From the NCBI GenBank assembly GCA_029262675.1, contig JAJCYW010000007.1, forward strand, positions 62,001 through 126,000: a DNA stretch of 64,000 nucleotides. The letters run 5' to 3'. Positions 33,123 through 41,794 of this stretch are shown here, piece by piece (positions within the stretch are counted from its first letter, which is position 1; the number at the start of each line of letters is the position of its first letter). A program made the position numbers and the translations under genes. Below the pieces are notes generated by a model. It had not been told where the DNA came from, ran no database searches, and worked only from the letters and a program-made list of their open reading frames with translations. This stretch comes from Chloroflexota bacterium (GTDB lineage: Bacteria; Chloroflexota; Dehalococcoidia; DSTF01; RBG-16-68-14).

Positions 33123-34097
33123 ATGCGCTACATCATCTACGGCGCCGGCGCCATCGGTGGCGTCATCGGCGGCAGGCTATCTGCTGAGGGGCACGATGTC
33201 GTACTGATTGCGCGCGGCGCGCACCTGGACGCGATCCGCAGCGACGGCCTCACGGTCGAATCTGCACGCGGGACAGAAGTCTTCCGACTGCCGGCCGTCG
33301 AGCGGCCGGGCGAGATCGATTTCGGGGACGGCGACATCGTCCTGCTGGCGATGAAGACACAGGATACGGAGGCCGCACTGCTGGGGCTGCGGGCTGCCTG
33401 CGGCAGCTTGTCGCTGCCGATCTTCTGCGTCCAGAACGGCGTCGAGAACGAGCGGCTGGCGTCGCGCTACTTCGACGCCGTCTACGGCGTGCTCGTCTTC
33501 ATGCCTGCCGCCCATATGGAGCCGGGCGTCGTCAGCGCGCACCTCTCCGGAAAGACTGGCATCCTCGACCTCGGACGTTATCCCAGCGGCAGCGACGCTC
33601 TGGCGAAGGCCGTGGCCGACGACCTCAACGGCGCCGACCTCAGCGTTGTCGTGCGTGACAAGATCATGCCGTGGAAGTACGCCAAGCTGCTGGGGAATCT
33701 AGGCAACGCGGCCCAGGCCGCCTGCGGGCTCGACGCCGAGATCGGCGACATCTACCGACAGCTCCGCGAGGAGGCGCTCGCCTGCTTCGCCGCCGCCGGC
33801 ATCGTACACACACCGGACGACGAGTTTCGCGGCCGCCGCGAGGGGGTGCTCGTTCCCGGGCCGAACGGCCCGCGCAGGGCGGGCGGCTCGTCGTGGCAGA
33901 GCCTCGCCCGCGGCGCCGGTTCGATAGAGACCGACTTCCTCAACGGCGAGATCGCGCTACTCGGCCGCCTCCATGGAATCGCAACCCCGGCGAACCGCGC
34001 GCTCCAGCGCATCGCCGCGCGCCTCGTCCACGAGGACGCGAAGCCCGGCGCGATGACGCCGGACCAGGTGCAAGCGGAGATAGACGGCGGGGCGTAG
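33123..34097 (+). CDS. panE: 2-Dehydropantoate 2-reductase (ketopantoate reductase) family protein
   Basis: 324 residues from ATG 33123, preceded by AAAGGAGG. Rossmann motif GAGAIGGVIGGRLSAEGHDV at the N-terminus; Lys in DKIMPWKYAKLLGNLGNA is the conserved catalytic region. The C-terminal helical domain has the usual TSW-like stretch altered to GGSSWQSLARG followed by IETDFLNGEI, a good family match. PanE reduces ketopantoate to pantoate with NADPH for CoA synthesis; some members act on other oxo-acids. Its 3' end is copied three more times downstream, at 35614, 37220 and 38380. Confidence 0.85.
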   Translation: MRYIIYGAGAIGGVIGGRLSAEGHDVVLIARGAHLDAIRSDGLTVESARGTEVFRLPAVERPGEIDFGDGDIVLLAMKTQDTEAALLGLRAACGSLSLPIFCVQNGVENERLASRYFDAVYGVLVFMPAAHMEPGVVSAHLSGKTGILDLGRYPSGSDALAKAVADDLNGADLSVVVRDKIMPWKYAKLLGNLGNAAQAACGLDAEIGDIYRQLREEALACFAAAGIVHTPDDEFRGRREGVLVPGPNGPRRAGGSSWQSLARGAGSIETDFLNGEIALLGRLHGIATPANRALQRIAARLVHEDAKPGAMTPDQVQAEIDGGA

Positions 34098-34158
34098 GGT
34101 TAAAGCGGCCCGAAAGATTGGGTAGTCAAGAAGCCATTGCGGGGGTACCGTTGCTCTC

Positions 34159-35529
34159 CTACACAGATGGGATCGAGTCCTGATCAGGCGTCGAAACTGC
34201 GGTCAGATCAGCCGGAAGCGGCGATCCATCCGAGTCCGCCTCATCCACCTCTGCTTCAATTTCATTGGCGCGCGAGAGCTGAGGTGGAGGTGGCGTCCAC
34301 TCAACCAGATGCTGAACAACCTCACTATAGAAGCGGTCCAGCAACGCTGAAACGTCCGTGATGAACCCGCGTCTGCCCGCCTTCCGCTTCGAACCGACAT
34401 CCTGGGCAAGTGTGAGCACAAATGACCTGGGAGGATGACTCGCGTCAATAAGGACGTCCTTGGGATTCTCAATGACATGCCCAAGCAACTCTGACAGCGT
34501 GGTGCTCTTGCGTGCGAATCTTACGTCGAGCCGTACCGCTGGTGGCGCTTTACGAATCTGCCGCAGCAGCCAGTTCAGACGTGCAGTAGACCTCTTCAGT
34601 TCCGGAGCCCCTACCTCGACGGAGGCCTGGGCTATCATCCTTCTCAGGTACGCCGTAAGATAGATTGGCCCAACAGCGTTTGGAATCTCGATTGCGCCCG
34701 AGAGCGACCCCGCTTCTACCATTTCGCGAGTCAGCGCAGCGATCCTGCTGGCCGGGTCGGCGAGCTCCCTTCTGCTAAGCACGGGACGAACTTGCTCCCC
34801 CAACCGCGCACTCAATGTTAGACACAGAAATTGTATGAGTTGATCCCACTGAACAGCAGTCTCTTCAACCCCTTCGTCTCGAAGTCCTAGAGTCTCGTTC
34901 CGGGCTGCCGACCTAACCGCAACCCAGTGTTGCCCCATGTCGTCGAACTTTAGGGCTCCAGAGCCTTCATACTCCAAGTATCGAATTAGCTCCCCCAGAA
35001 TCCATGCCTGGTCAAGATCACGCACACCCTGATGTTCCTTTATCATGAGCGCCTGTGACAGAATCCGACTCCATGAAAGGTGCGAGAGTTGGGCCTTCTT
35101 CGTCTTGATCTTGCTTACGCGCACCGGATGCTCGCCGGTTCCGCTCACAATCTGATTGCTGATCGTGAGGAGCCCGTCGAAGCCTTGCTCCTTCGCAACG
35201 TCCAGATATGCTTCCACCTGCTCTCGGCCTAGTTCGGCTGAACCCGTCTTGACCTCGACAAGAAGAGTCCAAGACTTGGTGCCGCGAACGACTCTGACCA
35301 GACCGTCGATTCTAACATTCCGGCCATCGGCGAGTTCAAACGGCACCTCACAGAATGCCTCGACGTGCCCTGCCGGCGCACCAAGCCCGCGCAATACGGA
35401 TCTGCCAAATTCGTTCACAGCTCCAAGTACCGCAAGCAGTGCTGAAGCCGCTCTTCGTTCCTTCTCTTCTTGTCCGCCCAGGCCGGATACAGGAATCAAG
35501 CGTGCGGGATGCCAGTTGTCTTCACTCAT
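34159..35529 (-). CDS. Putative PD-(D/E)XK nuclease-fold protein
   Basis: 456 residues from ATG 35529, with AGGAG 9 bp upstream. Near the N-terminus are NVRIDGLVRVVRGTKSW and LLVEVKTGSAELGREQVEAY: Asp, then ExK on the next strand, then a Gln/Tyr helix, as in restriction-endonuclease-like folds. The rest is unknown and ends in an acidic Pro/Ser tail. Similar proteins are sometimes called stress response protein; the function is unproven. Lone minus-strand gene bracketed by copies of the panE 3' end, and less GC-rich than its neighbours. Confidence 0.6.
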   Translation of the reverse strand: MSEDNWHPARLIPVSGLGGQEEKERRAASALLAVLGAVNEFGRSVLRGLGAPAGHVEAFCEVPFELADGRNVRIDGLVRVVRGTKSWTLLVEVKTGSAELGREQVEAYLDVAKEQGFDGLLTISNQIVSGTGEHPVRVSKIKTKKAQLSHLSWSRILSQALMIKEHQGVRDLDQAWILGELIRYLEYEGSGALKFDDMGQHWVAVRSAARNETLGLRDEGVEETAVQWDQLIQFLCLTLSARLGEQVRPVLSRRELADPASRIAALTREMVEAGSLSGAIEIPNAVGPIYLTAYLRRMIAQASVEVGAPELKRSTARLNWLLRQIRKAPPAVRLDVRFARKSTTLSELLGHVIENPKDVLIDASHPPRSFVLTLAQDVGSKRKAGRRGFITDVSALLDRFYSEVVQHLVEWTPPPPQLSRANEIEAEVDEADSDGSPLPADLTAVSTPDQDSIPSV

Positions 35530-35613
35530 GACCAAAGCACTCCTCAAGATGATTGCCGCCGTGGTGGCGCAATTGTACACAACTGAGGACAAAGATGCCC
35601 GCTACCCGCACCC

Positions 35614-35658
35614 TGACGCCGGACCAGGTGCAAGCGGAGATAGACGGCGGGGCGTAGG
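35614..35658 (+). repeat. Copy B of the panE 3' end (45 bp, exact)
   Basis: Identical to 34054-34098 over 45 bp, covering the codons for TPDQVQAEIDGGA and the TAG stop. It closes the first accessory segment (34099-35658). The remaining sequence between 35530 and 35753 shows no gene beyond a possible TAGAAT -10 box near 35678. Confidence 0.95.
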
Positions 35659-35753
35659 CGGCTGCCGCCGCGGACTGATAGAATACTTCCCCAGTTGACG
35701 AATTACAGCGGCCAGGCACACTAGCTACCCGCTGACTTGGGAGGCAATCGTCC

Positions 35754-37184
35754 TTGGCATCATCTTCGGCCCCCAGCACTCGACTGGATCTGGCCACGAT
35801 CGCAGTCTGCGTCGTGGTCCCTACCGTTCTGGCAATCATTGTCTATCGCAGCAGCGCCGGCCTCTGGTTCTGGACAGACGACTTTGTCTGGCTGAACGCC
35901 GCGACCAACCCCAACCTATTCGACAGCGCGAAGGAGGCGTTCACGTTCCCAAGAGGAGCGACGCCATACTGGCGACCGCTGGTCGACTTCTACTTCTTCG
36001 GTATGTACCGAACAGTCGGTACGAACGCGACCGCCTATCACGTTGCGACGCTGGTGCTCCACATTGGATCGGGTGTGCTATTAGGCTTACTGGCATTCCG
36101 AGTCACCAGCTCCCGCATCACTGCCACACTGGCGGCGGCGATGTTCGTGATCTCACCCACGTACAGCACGATGGTCCCCTGGGCATCCGGAGTGACGGCC
36201 ACGCTTTCAGGGTTCTTTTCGATAGCGGCGGTCTATCTCTACGTACAGTGGCTGCTGGGCGGTCGGAGCTACCGTTGGGTGTTGCTGGCCGTCGCGATGC
36301 TCGTCGCCGCTTTGTTAAGCAAAGAGGATGCCAGCGCCGTCATCGGCGTGCTCGCCGTCGTCGCACTGGCGCTGCGCCCACCCAGCCAGCTGCGAGACCT
36401 GCGAGCTCTCGGCCCCGCGCTCGCACCCTTTATCGCCATCGGGTTCGGATACGTGGTCTTGCAGCTCGTCATGGTCATCGGCACCGCTGAGACGCCGCGC
36501 GTCGACATCGGCTGGCACGCGGTGCCAAACCTGATCGACATGATGAACTGGATTAGCTTGCCGTGGCCGCTCTGGTACGCAGACTGGGTGAGCCCCGCTC
36601 GCTGGGCGGCGGTGGGCGTATTCACGTCGGTTGCGGCGATTACGACCGTGCGACGTCAATGGCTGTTGCCTGCATTGTATGCCTCTACCGTGCTACTGCT
36701 CACCCCTTCGTCATTCTTCACGGTGAGCTTCGAACCGCGTTGGACGTACCATGCATCGCTGCCATGGGCGTTCTTCATCGCTGTGTTGATCACGCACGGC
36801 TACGAGTGGCTCAGCGCGCGCAATCGAATCGTCGGCGGCACCGTGTTTGGAGCAGCATCGTTTGTGCTTCTCCTGGCGCTGGCGGGCAGATCAATTGACT
36901 CGCAGAATTGGATTCCAGACGAAGCGAACCAATACCGTCAAATCGAGCGCGTGCTGGCTGCGAATTGCACTGGCGTTACCGAGGACAACAGCGTCTATCT
37001 CTTTCCGCTGCCAGTTGTTGACGCAAAGGCCCTGGTGCCGCACCTTATCGGCGTGTTCCTCGCGGACGTCACAGTCCATCACGTCAGCTTTTCATCTCTG
37101 GAGCAAGCGCCAGTGCCGAAATCTAACGATTGCGGGTTGGCGTGGGACCCCACTATTGGGTACAGCGCGCAGACCGTACCGTAG
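35754..37184 (+). CDS. Polytopic membrane protein, GT-C glycosyltransferase-like
   Basis: 476 residues with about ten transmembrane helices and a soluble C-terminal part. FWTDDFVWLNAAT in the first outer loop supplies the acidic pair expected in GT-C enzymes that use lipid-linked sugars, and YWRPLVDFYFFGMYRTVG is a common following block. Start TTG 35754 is supported by GGGAGG 10 bp upstream. Probably modifies surface glycans or proteins. It lies between copies B and C of the panE 3' end. Confidence 0.65.
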   Translation: MASSSAPSTRLDLATIAVCVVVPTVLAIIVYRSSAGLWFWTDDFVWLNAATNPNLFDSAKEAFTFPRGATPYWRPLVDFYFFGMYRTVGTNATAYHVATLVLHIGSGVLLGLLAFRVTSSRITATLAAAMFVISPTYSTMVPWASGVTATLSGFFSIAAVYLYVQWLLGGRSYRWVLLAVAMLVAALLSKEDASAVIGVLAVVALALRPPSQLRDLRALGPALAPFIAIGFGYVVLQLVMVIGTAETPRVDIGWHAVPNLIDMMNWISLPWPLWYADWVSPARWAAVGVFTSVAAITTVRRQWLLPALYASTVLLLTPSSFFTVSFEPRWTYHASLPWAFFIAVLITHGYEWLSARNRIVGGTVFGAASFVLLLALAGRSIDSQNWIPDEANQYRQIERVLAANCTGVTEDNSVYLFPLPVVDAKALVPHLIGVFLADVTVHHVSFSSLEQAPVPKSNDCGLAWDPTIGYSAQTVP

Positions 37185-37219
37185 GGCCGGTGAGGCTCCA
37201 CGCATCTAAGCTGCTCCTC

Positions 37220-37298
37220 AGTGCATCGCCGCGCGCCTCGTCCGCGAGGCGGCGAAGCCCGGCGCGAGGACGCCGGACTAGGTGCAGGCTGAGATAGA
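37220..37298 (+). repeat. Copy C of the panE 3' end (79 bp, ~90%)
   Basis: Aligns without gaps to 34006-34084, with about eight substitutions, one of which makes an in-frame TAG earlier than the original stop. It is the border between the glycosyltransferase-like and sulfotransferase segments. No gene is seen elsewhere in 37185-37407. Confidence 0.9.
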
Positions 37299-37407
37299 AA
37301 GTGTGCCGCAGGTACGAATCGTGGAACAGATTGACGAGTCAGGGTGAGCATACCGGCTTGGCTTGATACGCAGCCATCGTTCAGTCCGTTATACTAGGTG
37401 ACCAATT

Positions 37408-38301
37408 ATGGCTACGAATCATTCTCGCCGATTACGCGTTCCGTCGTGGCTCCGGATGGTCCCGGCGCCCACTGATGTACCCGGTGTCGCACTGGCCCTG
37501 GCCGGGCGGCTGATGCTGCGTCGCCCGCCGATGGTGGCGACCGACCTCGTCAGCAACGAAGTCCCTGTGATCGTCGCCGGCATGCATCGCTCCGGTACGT
37601 CGATCTTCACGGAGATTCTCGCGAGCGCAGGCATGTACATAGGCGGTAGCGCCGCCGACGAGCACCACGAATCGTGGCACTTTTCCAGAGCCAATCGCGC
37701 AATGCTCGGCGAGGCGGCGGCGATGCTGTACGAGTTCGGCTGGTCGGCACCCAAGACGCGTGACTTCATCGAGGAACGTCGTGCGTACGCCGAGCGCGCC
37801 GTCCGAGAACTGCCCGGTTTTTTCGCCGACCGCGCCGACGAGCGAGCATGGGGTTGGAAGGACCCTCGCAACAGCCTGACGCTGGACATCTGGCTCTCGA
37901 TCTTCCCGAACGCGCGGGTGCTGCACATCGTGAGGGACGGTCGCATCGTCGCGCTCAGCCTCGCCGATCGCGACCAGCTCGAACCGTCATTCGGCCTAGG
38001 GCTATGGGCCCACTACGTCGAAGAGGCCGAGCAGGCGATGTGCGGCCTGCCGGAAGAGCAGCGCTGCACTATCCGCTACGAAGATCTTGTCCGCGAACCC
38101 ACTGCGACGGTGTCGCGCCTCCTGGACTTCGCGCGGATCGACGCGCCCGTCCGCGCGGAAACACGGACTCTCTTCAGTCCCGAGCGCGCATCCGCAAGAG
38201 ACGCCGACCCCAGGATCGACGCCATCCGAGAGCACCCCGCGCTGGAGCGCTTTGGCTACGGCCGCGCCGTAGAAGCGGCATCCCCGACATTCGATAGCTA
38301 G
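37408..38301 (+). CDS. Sulfotransferase family protein
   Basis: 297 residues. The PAPS 5'-phosphate loop is VAGMHRSGTSIFTEIL and the 3'-phosphate site is VLHIVRDGRIVALSLADRD; WGWKDPRNSLTLDIWL lies between. It would transfer sulfate from PAPS to a surface sugar or lipid. TATACT at 37390-37395 and AGGTG sit right before ATG 37408. It lies between copies C and D of the panE terminus, next to the glycosyltransferase-like gene, so both may serve cell-surface decoration. Confidence 0.8.
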   Translation: MATNHSRRLRVPSWLRMVPAPTDVPGVALALAGRLMLRRPPMVATDLVSNEVPVIVAGMHRSGTSIFTEILASAGMYIGGSAADEHHESWHFSRANRAMLGEAAAMLYEFGWSAPKTRDFIEERRAYAERAVRELPGFFADRADERAWGWKDPRNSLTLDIWLSIFPNARVLHIVRDGRIVALSLADRDQLEPSFGLGLWAHYVEEAEQAMCGLPEEQRCTIRYEDLVREPTATVSRLLDFARIDAPVRAETRTLFSPERASARDADPRIDAIREHPALERFGYGRAVEAASPTFDS

Positions 38302-38379
38302 TCCGCCGATACCTAGTCGGCCTCTTCTTCGCTCGCCACTCGCGCAAGCATAGCGCTTCGCTCTGACACCCCGCCCACA

Positions 38380-38513
38380 CCGCCTCCATGGAGTCGCAAC
38401 CCCTGCCAATCGCGCGCTACAGCGCATCGCCGCCCGCCTCGTCCGCGAGGGCGCGCAGCCCGGCGCGATGACGCCGGACCAGGTGCAGGCGGAGATAGAC
38501 GCCGGGACGTAGG
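38380..38513 (+). repeat. Copy D of the panE 3' end (134 bp, ~91%)
   Basis: Aligns without gaps to 33965-34098, 12 substitutions. It still encodes an intact frame (GVATPANRALQRIAARLVRE and on to a TAG stop) with mostly silent or conservative changes, as if it had been the terminus of a working gene. It lies 36 bp before rph and is the right end of the array. Confidence 0.95.
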
Positions 38514-38532
38514 GCGACCGGTGCCCCTCTGC

Positions 38533-38538
38533 TATACT
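38533..38538 (+). promoter_or_regulatory. Candidate -10 box of rph
   Basis: TATACT ends 10 bp before ATG 38549, leaving no room for a ribosome site in the transcript; a leaderless mRNA is likely. No clear -35 box. Confidence 0.4.
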
Positions 38539-38548
38539 CCCTTTCGAT

Positions 38549-39268
38549 ATGCCGCGCACAGACGGACGCAATTCGACTGACCTTCGCCCCGTAAGCATCG
38601 CCACCGGCTACCTGCCCTGGGCAGAGGGCTCGGTGATGATCGATCTCGGCGGTACGCAGGTACTCTGCGCCGCGAGCATCGAACCCGGCGTCCCTCGATT
38701 CCTGCGCGGCTCCGGCGCCGGCTGGGTGACCGCCGAGTACTCGATGCTGCCGCGCTCGACGAAGGAGCGCACCGGCCGCGAAGTTTCGGCCGGCCGCCCG
38801 AGCGGTCGCACGCAGGAGATCCAGCGCCTGATCGGCCGCAGCCTGCGCGCCGTCACTAACCTCGATATCCTCGGCGAGCGCACGTTCACCATCGACTGCG
38901 ACGTTCTGAAAGCCGACGGCGGCACGCGCACGGCATCGATCACGGGCGCCTACGTCGCGCTGCACCTGGCGTTCCAGAAGCTCGTCGACGACGGCGCCTA
39001 CTCCGCCGTGCCGTTCACGACTGCCGTCGCGGCCACCAGCGCCGGTGTTCTCGACGGCGTGCCTATGCTCGACCTTTGCTACGAGGAGGACGCGGCGGCG
39101 GGCGTCGACTTCAACGTGGTGATGACGGGCGACGGCCGATTCGTCGAGGTCCAGGGCACCGCCGAGGACGAGCCGTTCCCGCGAGACGAGATGGACGGCC
39201 TGCTGTCGCTGGCGGAAGCCGGCATCCGGCAGCTACTCGAGGCCCAGCAAGCGGCTCTGACAAGTTAG
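38549..39268 (+). CDS. rph: Ribonuclease PH
   Basis: 239 residues, standard length. Family blocks are [70 protein letters not shown] and the phosphate-binding [22 protein letters not shown]. It trims the 3' ends of tRNA precursors by phosphorolysis. The final codons (AQQAAL) are partly repeated directly after the stop. Confidence 0.95.
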   Translation: MPRTDGRNSTDLRPVSIATGYLPWAEGSVMIDLGGTQVLCAASIEPGVPRFLRGSGAGWVTAEYSMLPRSTKERTGREVSAGRPSGRTQEIQRLIGRSLRAVTNLDILGERTFTIDCDVLKADGGTRTASITGAYVALHLAFQKLVDDGAYSAVPFTTAVAATSAGVLDGVPMLDLCYEEDAAAGVDFNVVMTGDGRFVEVQGTAEDEPFPRDEMDGLLSLAEAGIRQLLEAQQAALTS

Positions 39269-39300
39269 ATCAACGCCCAGCAGGCGGCGCTGGTGTCACG
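39239..39300 (+). repeat. Partial duplication of the rph 3' end
   Basis: GCCCAGCAAGCGGCTCTG before the stop recurs as GCCCAGCAGGCGGCGCTG from 39275, at 16 of 18 positions; similarity then fades. Weaker than the other cases. Confidence 0.55.
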
Positions 39301-39393
39301 TCAGGCTGAAGCCCGACCCGCGGTGTTGTTGGTTCGTAGCCGAGGGTTCTCCCCCGCAGAACGAATCTCACCCTGAGCTTCGCCGAAGGGGCC

Positions 39394-39440
39394 AGATGCT
39401 TCGACGTCCTGCCTGCCGCAGGCAGGGCTCAGCATGACGA
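39394..39440. repeat. 47-bp dispersed palindromic repeat, copy 2
   Basis: 46 of 47 positions identical to 7395-7441. Located in the 258-bp gap between rph and the HIT gene, where I see no gene. Confidence 0.85.
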
Positions 39441-39475
39441 ATAGACTCCCTGAGGGATGGTTTGGGCACCAGCCC

Positions 39476-39533
39476 GTCAGACAGGCGAATGCCTTTCTGA
39501 CGCCTGATACAGCCCAGTGCGCTGTATCAGGCG
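39476..39533. terminator. Two abutting hairpins overlapping the HIT gene 3' end
   Basis: GTCAGA-C-AGGC loops to GCCT-T-TCTGAC at 39476-39501, and CGCCTGATACAGC pairs perfectly with GCTGTATCAGGCG at 39501-39533. The second includes the HIT stop codon. There is no T tract in either direction, so the terminator function is a guess from position between convergent genes. Confidence 0.4.
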
Positions 39534-39859
39534 TACTCGCCGAGGAACGTGCCACCGATGACGTGGATGTGGCCGTGTGGCTGGCTCTGCATCGCGTCGT
39601 GGCCGACGTTGGAGAGCATCCGGAAGCCCGCGGGACAGTGCTCCTCTCCAACCTGTACCGCCACCTCCGCGACATGGCCGATGCTCCGCCAGAGCTCTTC
39701 CTGGCTACGATGGTCCTTCGGGATCACGAGCAGCATCACCGGCACCCAGCGTAAGCGATTACGGAACACGAGCACTTCGTCGTCCTCGAAGAGGATTTCG
39801 GCCGGCTCTTCCCGTCTGGCGATTCGACAAAAGGTACAGTGCTCCAAAGCTCCAGCCAT
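39527..39859 (-). CDS. HIT-family nucleotide hydrolase/transferase
   Basis: 110 residues, full length for a HIT protein. The histidine triad is SQPHGHIHVIGG; N-terminal CTFCRIARREEPAEILFEDD holds the CxxC of zinc-binding members. It hydrolyses nucleotide phosphoramidates or dinucleotides. Its 3' end forms part of a 13-bp-arm hairpin. Confidence 0.87.
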   Translation of the reverse strand: MAGALEHCTFCRIARREEPAEILFEDDEVLVFRNRLRWVPVMLLVIPKDHRSQEELWRSIGHVAEVAVQVGEEHCPAGFRMLSNVGHDAMQSQPHGHIHVIGGTFLGEYA

Positions 39860-39947
39860 TCTACGAAGAGGTCGCTGGCGAGATCAAACCGCCGCCGATG
39901 CTGCTGACCGGTAGCGGCGCCGATTCGTCACCGAGAATAGACATGAA

Positions 39948-39983
39948 GGGGCTGCCACCGGCGTTGCGCCAGATGGCAGCCCC
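39948..39983 (-). terminator. Terminator-like hairpin after the surface-protein gene
   Basis: GGGGCTGCCA (39948-39957) and TGGCAGCCCC (39974-39983) form 10-bp arms. It is downstream of the minus-strand gene ending at 40016; on that strand it is followed by TTCATGTCTATTCT, only moderately T-rich. Confidence 0.45.
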
Positions 39984-40015
39984 CGCTTCGATCTGCTAGT
40001 TTCCCAGACCTTTAC

Positions 40016-40612
40016 CTAACCAACGCGACGGCGGACGGCCGCTCCGACGCCCAAGCTGGTGATGCCGAACGCTGCGGCAGCCAGCACCCAGGCCAGCGAT
40101 ATGCCGGAATCGGACATCGGGCCGGTGCCGCTCGTGGGCAGGCCCGGCGCGGCCTTCGTGGCGGTGAAACCTACGTCCACACAGGCAAGCGCTTCAACGC
40201 CGATGCTGCCGGAGACGCTGTCTCCGTCGAACGTGCCTTCCGCTACCGCGTCGACGCCCTCCAACGGCTGAAACGCATCGCTGAAACTCCCGCCGGAGAT
40301 GGCGAGCGCAACGTTGACGATGAACGGCCCGCCCGGCGGGTCGGCGAGCGTATCGACGGCCACGCCGCCGACAGTTACGCCGCTAAGGAGTATCTGCGAA
40401 ACCGACGACCCGTCGGCGTTGAGGACGAGGCTGATCGTGCCACCGCCGCACTCGGCTGTCAGCGTGTCGAGCGAGCCGGTGTAGGTCGCTCCGCCCTCCT
40501 GCGCGTGGACGCTGCCAGCGCCGAGCGCGCTCACAACGAGCAGCGCCGCGACGGCGAGCGCAGCCGCTCCCCCCAACCAACCGAATAGCTGACTCCTACG
40601 TATCTTGTCCAA
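40016..40612 (-). CDS. Secreted surface protein with C-terminal anchor (paralogue 1)
   Basis: 198 residues from TTG 40612, chosen because GGAAGGAAGGG precedes it. A signal peptide (~10-35, ending VHAQ), one beta-rich module with two Cys (ECGGGTISLVLNADGSSV ... ALACVDVGF), then LPTSGTG, a hydrophobic helix and a basic RRR tail. The LPxxG-helix-Arg order resembles a sortase sorting signal, though LPTSG is non-canonical. Same C-terminal plan as the two genes upstream, with one module instead of two. Function unknown. Confidence 0.65.
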   Translation of the reverse strand: MDKIRRSQLFGWLGGAAALAVAALLVVSALGAGSVHAQEGGATYTGSLDTLTAECGGGTISLVLNADGSSVSQILLSGVTVGGVAVDTLADPPGGPFIVNVALAISGGSFSDAFQPLEGVDAVAEGTFDGDSVSGSIGVEALACVDVGFTATKAAPGLPTSGTGPMSDSGISLAWVLAAAAFGITSLGVGAAVRRRVG

Positions 40613-40804
40613 CGTTATCCCTTCCTTCCTTCCTGCATTCCTCTCCACCAGACGGTGTTCTGTATGCCAACTGATAGTCCAATCAGAGAGCTTTGTCAAC
40701 CCCAACGCTCGATTGGGCGATGGCTCGTGTCATGATCGAGCAGCAATGCCCGCAACTCTCGATCTGTCACGCGCACGGTCCTGCCAACGGCCCGGCAGCG
40801 CCCG

Positions 40805-41737
40805 CTAGCGCTCCTTTCGCCGCAGCGCCGCGCCTGCGGCGAGGGCCGCGACGCCGAACGCCGCTGCAGCCAGCGCCCATGCGAGAGCAACGCCGGAGTC
40901 GGCGGGCCGACCGGTGCCGCCCTGGCCGAGGCCCGTCGGCGCGGCGCTGACGAACGGCATCGCGCCGCAGGTAGATGGAGAGACCGTGAGCCAACCCTGA
41001 ATGTTGCCTAGAGTCTCGACGCTGCCGATCAGAGCGATCTCCTGGCCGGGATCGCTGCCAGGGAAATACGTCCACCCGAACGAACCGTTTTCGGCGATGG
41101 GAACCGTACCTACCGCCAAGGTGGCGTTCCCACCTGCCTGCACACCGTGCACAGCGACGCCTTCCACATGTATTTCGATGAGCGATAGCCCGTCCCCGCT
41201 CACGGTCAAGGTGAGGTCACCGGGGCCGCAATCTTCAGCTGCCAGGAGGATTCTTCCGCCATAGCGAACGGGCGGTCGCGTCGGCGGCGATTCGCCCGGG
41301 CCGCTGAACGTTCCCGCGCACTCCAGCGCATCGACGCCGACGACGCTGAAAGTGCCCGAAACACTGTCGTCTACGAAGGTCCCTTCGAGATGTACCATCA
41401 CCACGCCGAGTTCCCACGGATCGAAGGTCCCGTCAAAGCGGCCCTCACTGTCGATAGGAATGCGAACTGGGATTGGAGCCCGCGAGAAGAAGCCGATTGG
41501 CGACCTCACGTCAGAAGCAATCAATTCGCTGATCCGCGTGCCGTGTGGATTGAGCCGCAGAGTCGTGGCCGGGCCGACGGTGAAATCACCCTCGCTGCAA
41601 CCGCCGGTGGTATCGACCAGCGTGATTGAGTAGACGCCGCCGGGTATAGCGGGAGCCGTCTGCGCGTGCGCCGCTGCGGTGAACAGCGCGAGCGCCGCCA
41701 GCAGCGCCCCGCATGCGGGAACGATCCGTCGTAACAT
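40805..41737 (-). CDS. Secreted surface protein with C-terminal anchor (paralogue 2)
   Basis: 310 residues from ATG 41737 (GGAGG 9 bp upstream; codons before this are not needed). Signal peptide ending AHAQ, then two related beta modules, each with GC near its start (TGGCSEGDFTVGPATTLRL and EDCGPGDLTLTVSG). The second contains FGWTYFPGSDPGQEIALIG, shared with paralogue 3. The C-terminus has a hydrophobic helix (GVALAWALAAAAFGVAAL) and ends RRKER. No LPxTG is evident here. Probably displayed on the cell envelope. Confidence 0.65.
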   Translation of the reverse strand: MLRRIVPACGALLAALALFTAAAHAQTAPAIPGGVYSITLVDTTGGCSEGDFTVGPATTLRLNPHGTRISELIASDVRSPIGFFSRAPIPVRIPIDSEGRFDGTFDPWELGVVMVHLEGTFVDDSVSGTFSVVGVDALECAGTFSGPGESPPTRPPVRYGGRILLAAEDCGPGDLTLTVSGDGLSLIEIHVEGVAVHGVQAGGNATLAVGTVPIAENGSFGWTYFPGSDPGQEIALIGSVETLGNIQGWLTVSPSTCGAMPFVSAAPTGLGQGGTGRPADSGVALAWALAAAAFGVAALAAGAALRRKER

Positions 41738-41794
41738 CAGAAACCACCTCCGTCTCATTCGTCTCATTTGCGCGAAACCTTGAATACGTGTCCG

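Noticed and set aside
33965..38513. panE-end array as a classical integron
   Set aside because: No integron integrase is in the window, the repeats encode a protein C-terminus, and I see no typical attC core sites or R-box structure; orientation of cargo is also mixed.
39577..39999. Plus-strand open frame over the HIT gene
   Set aside because: Antisense to a clear HIT protein with intact histidine triad; composition is typical of a shadow frame.
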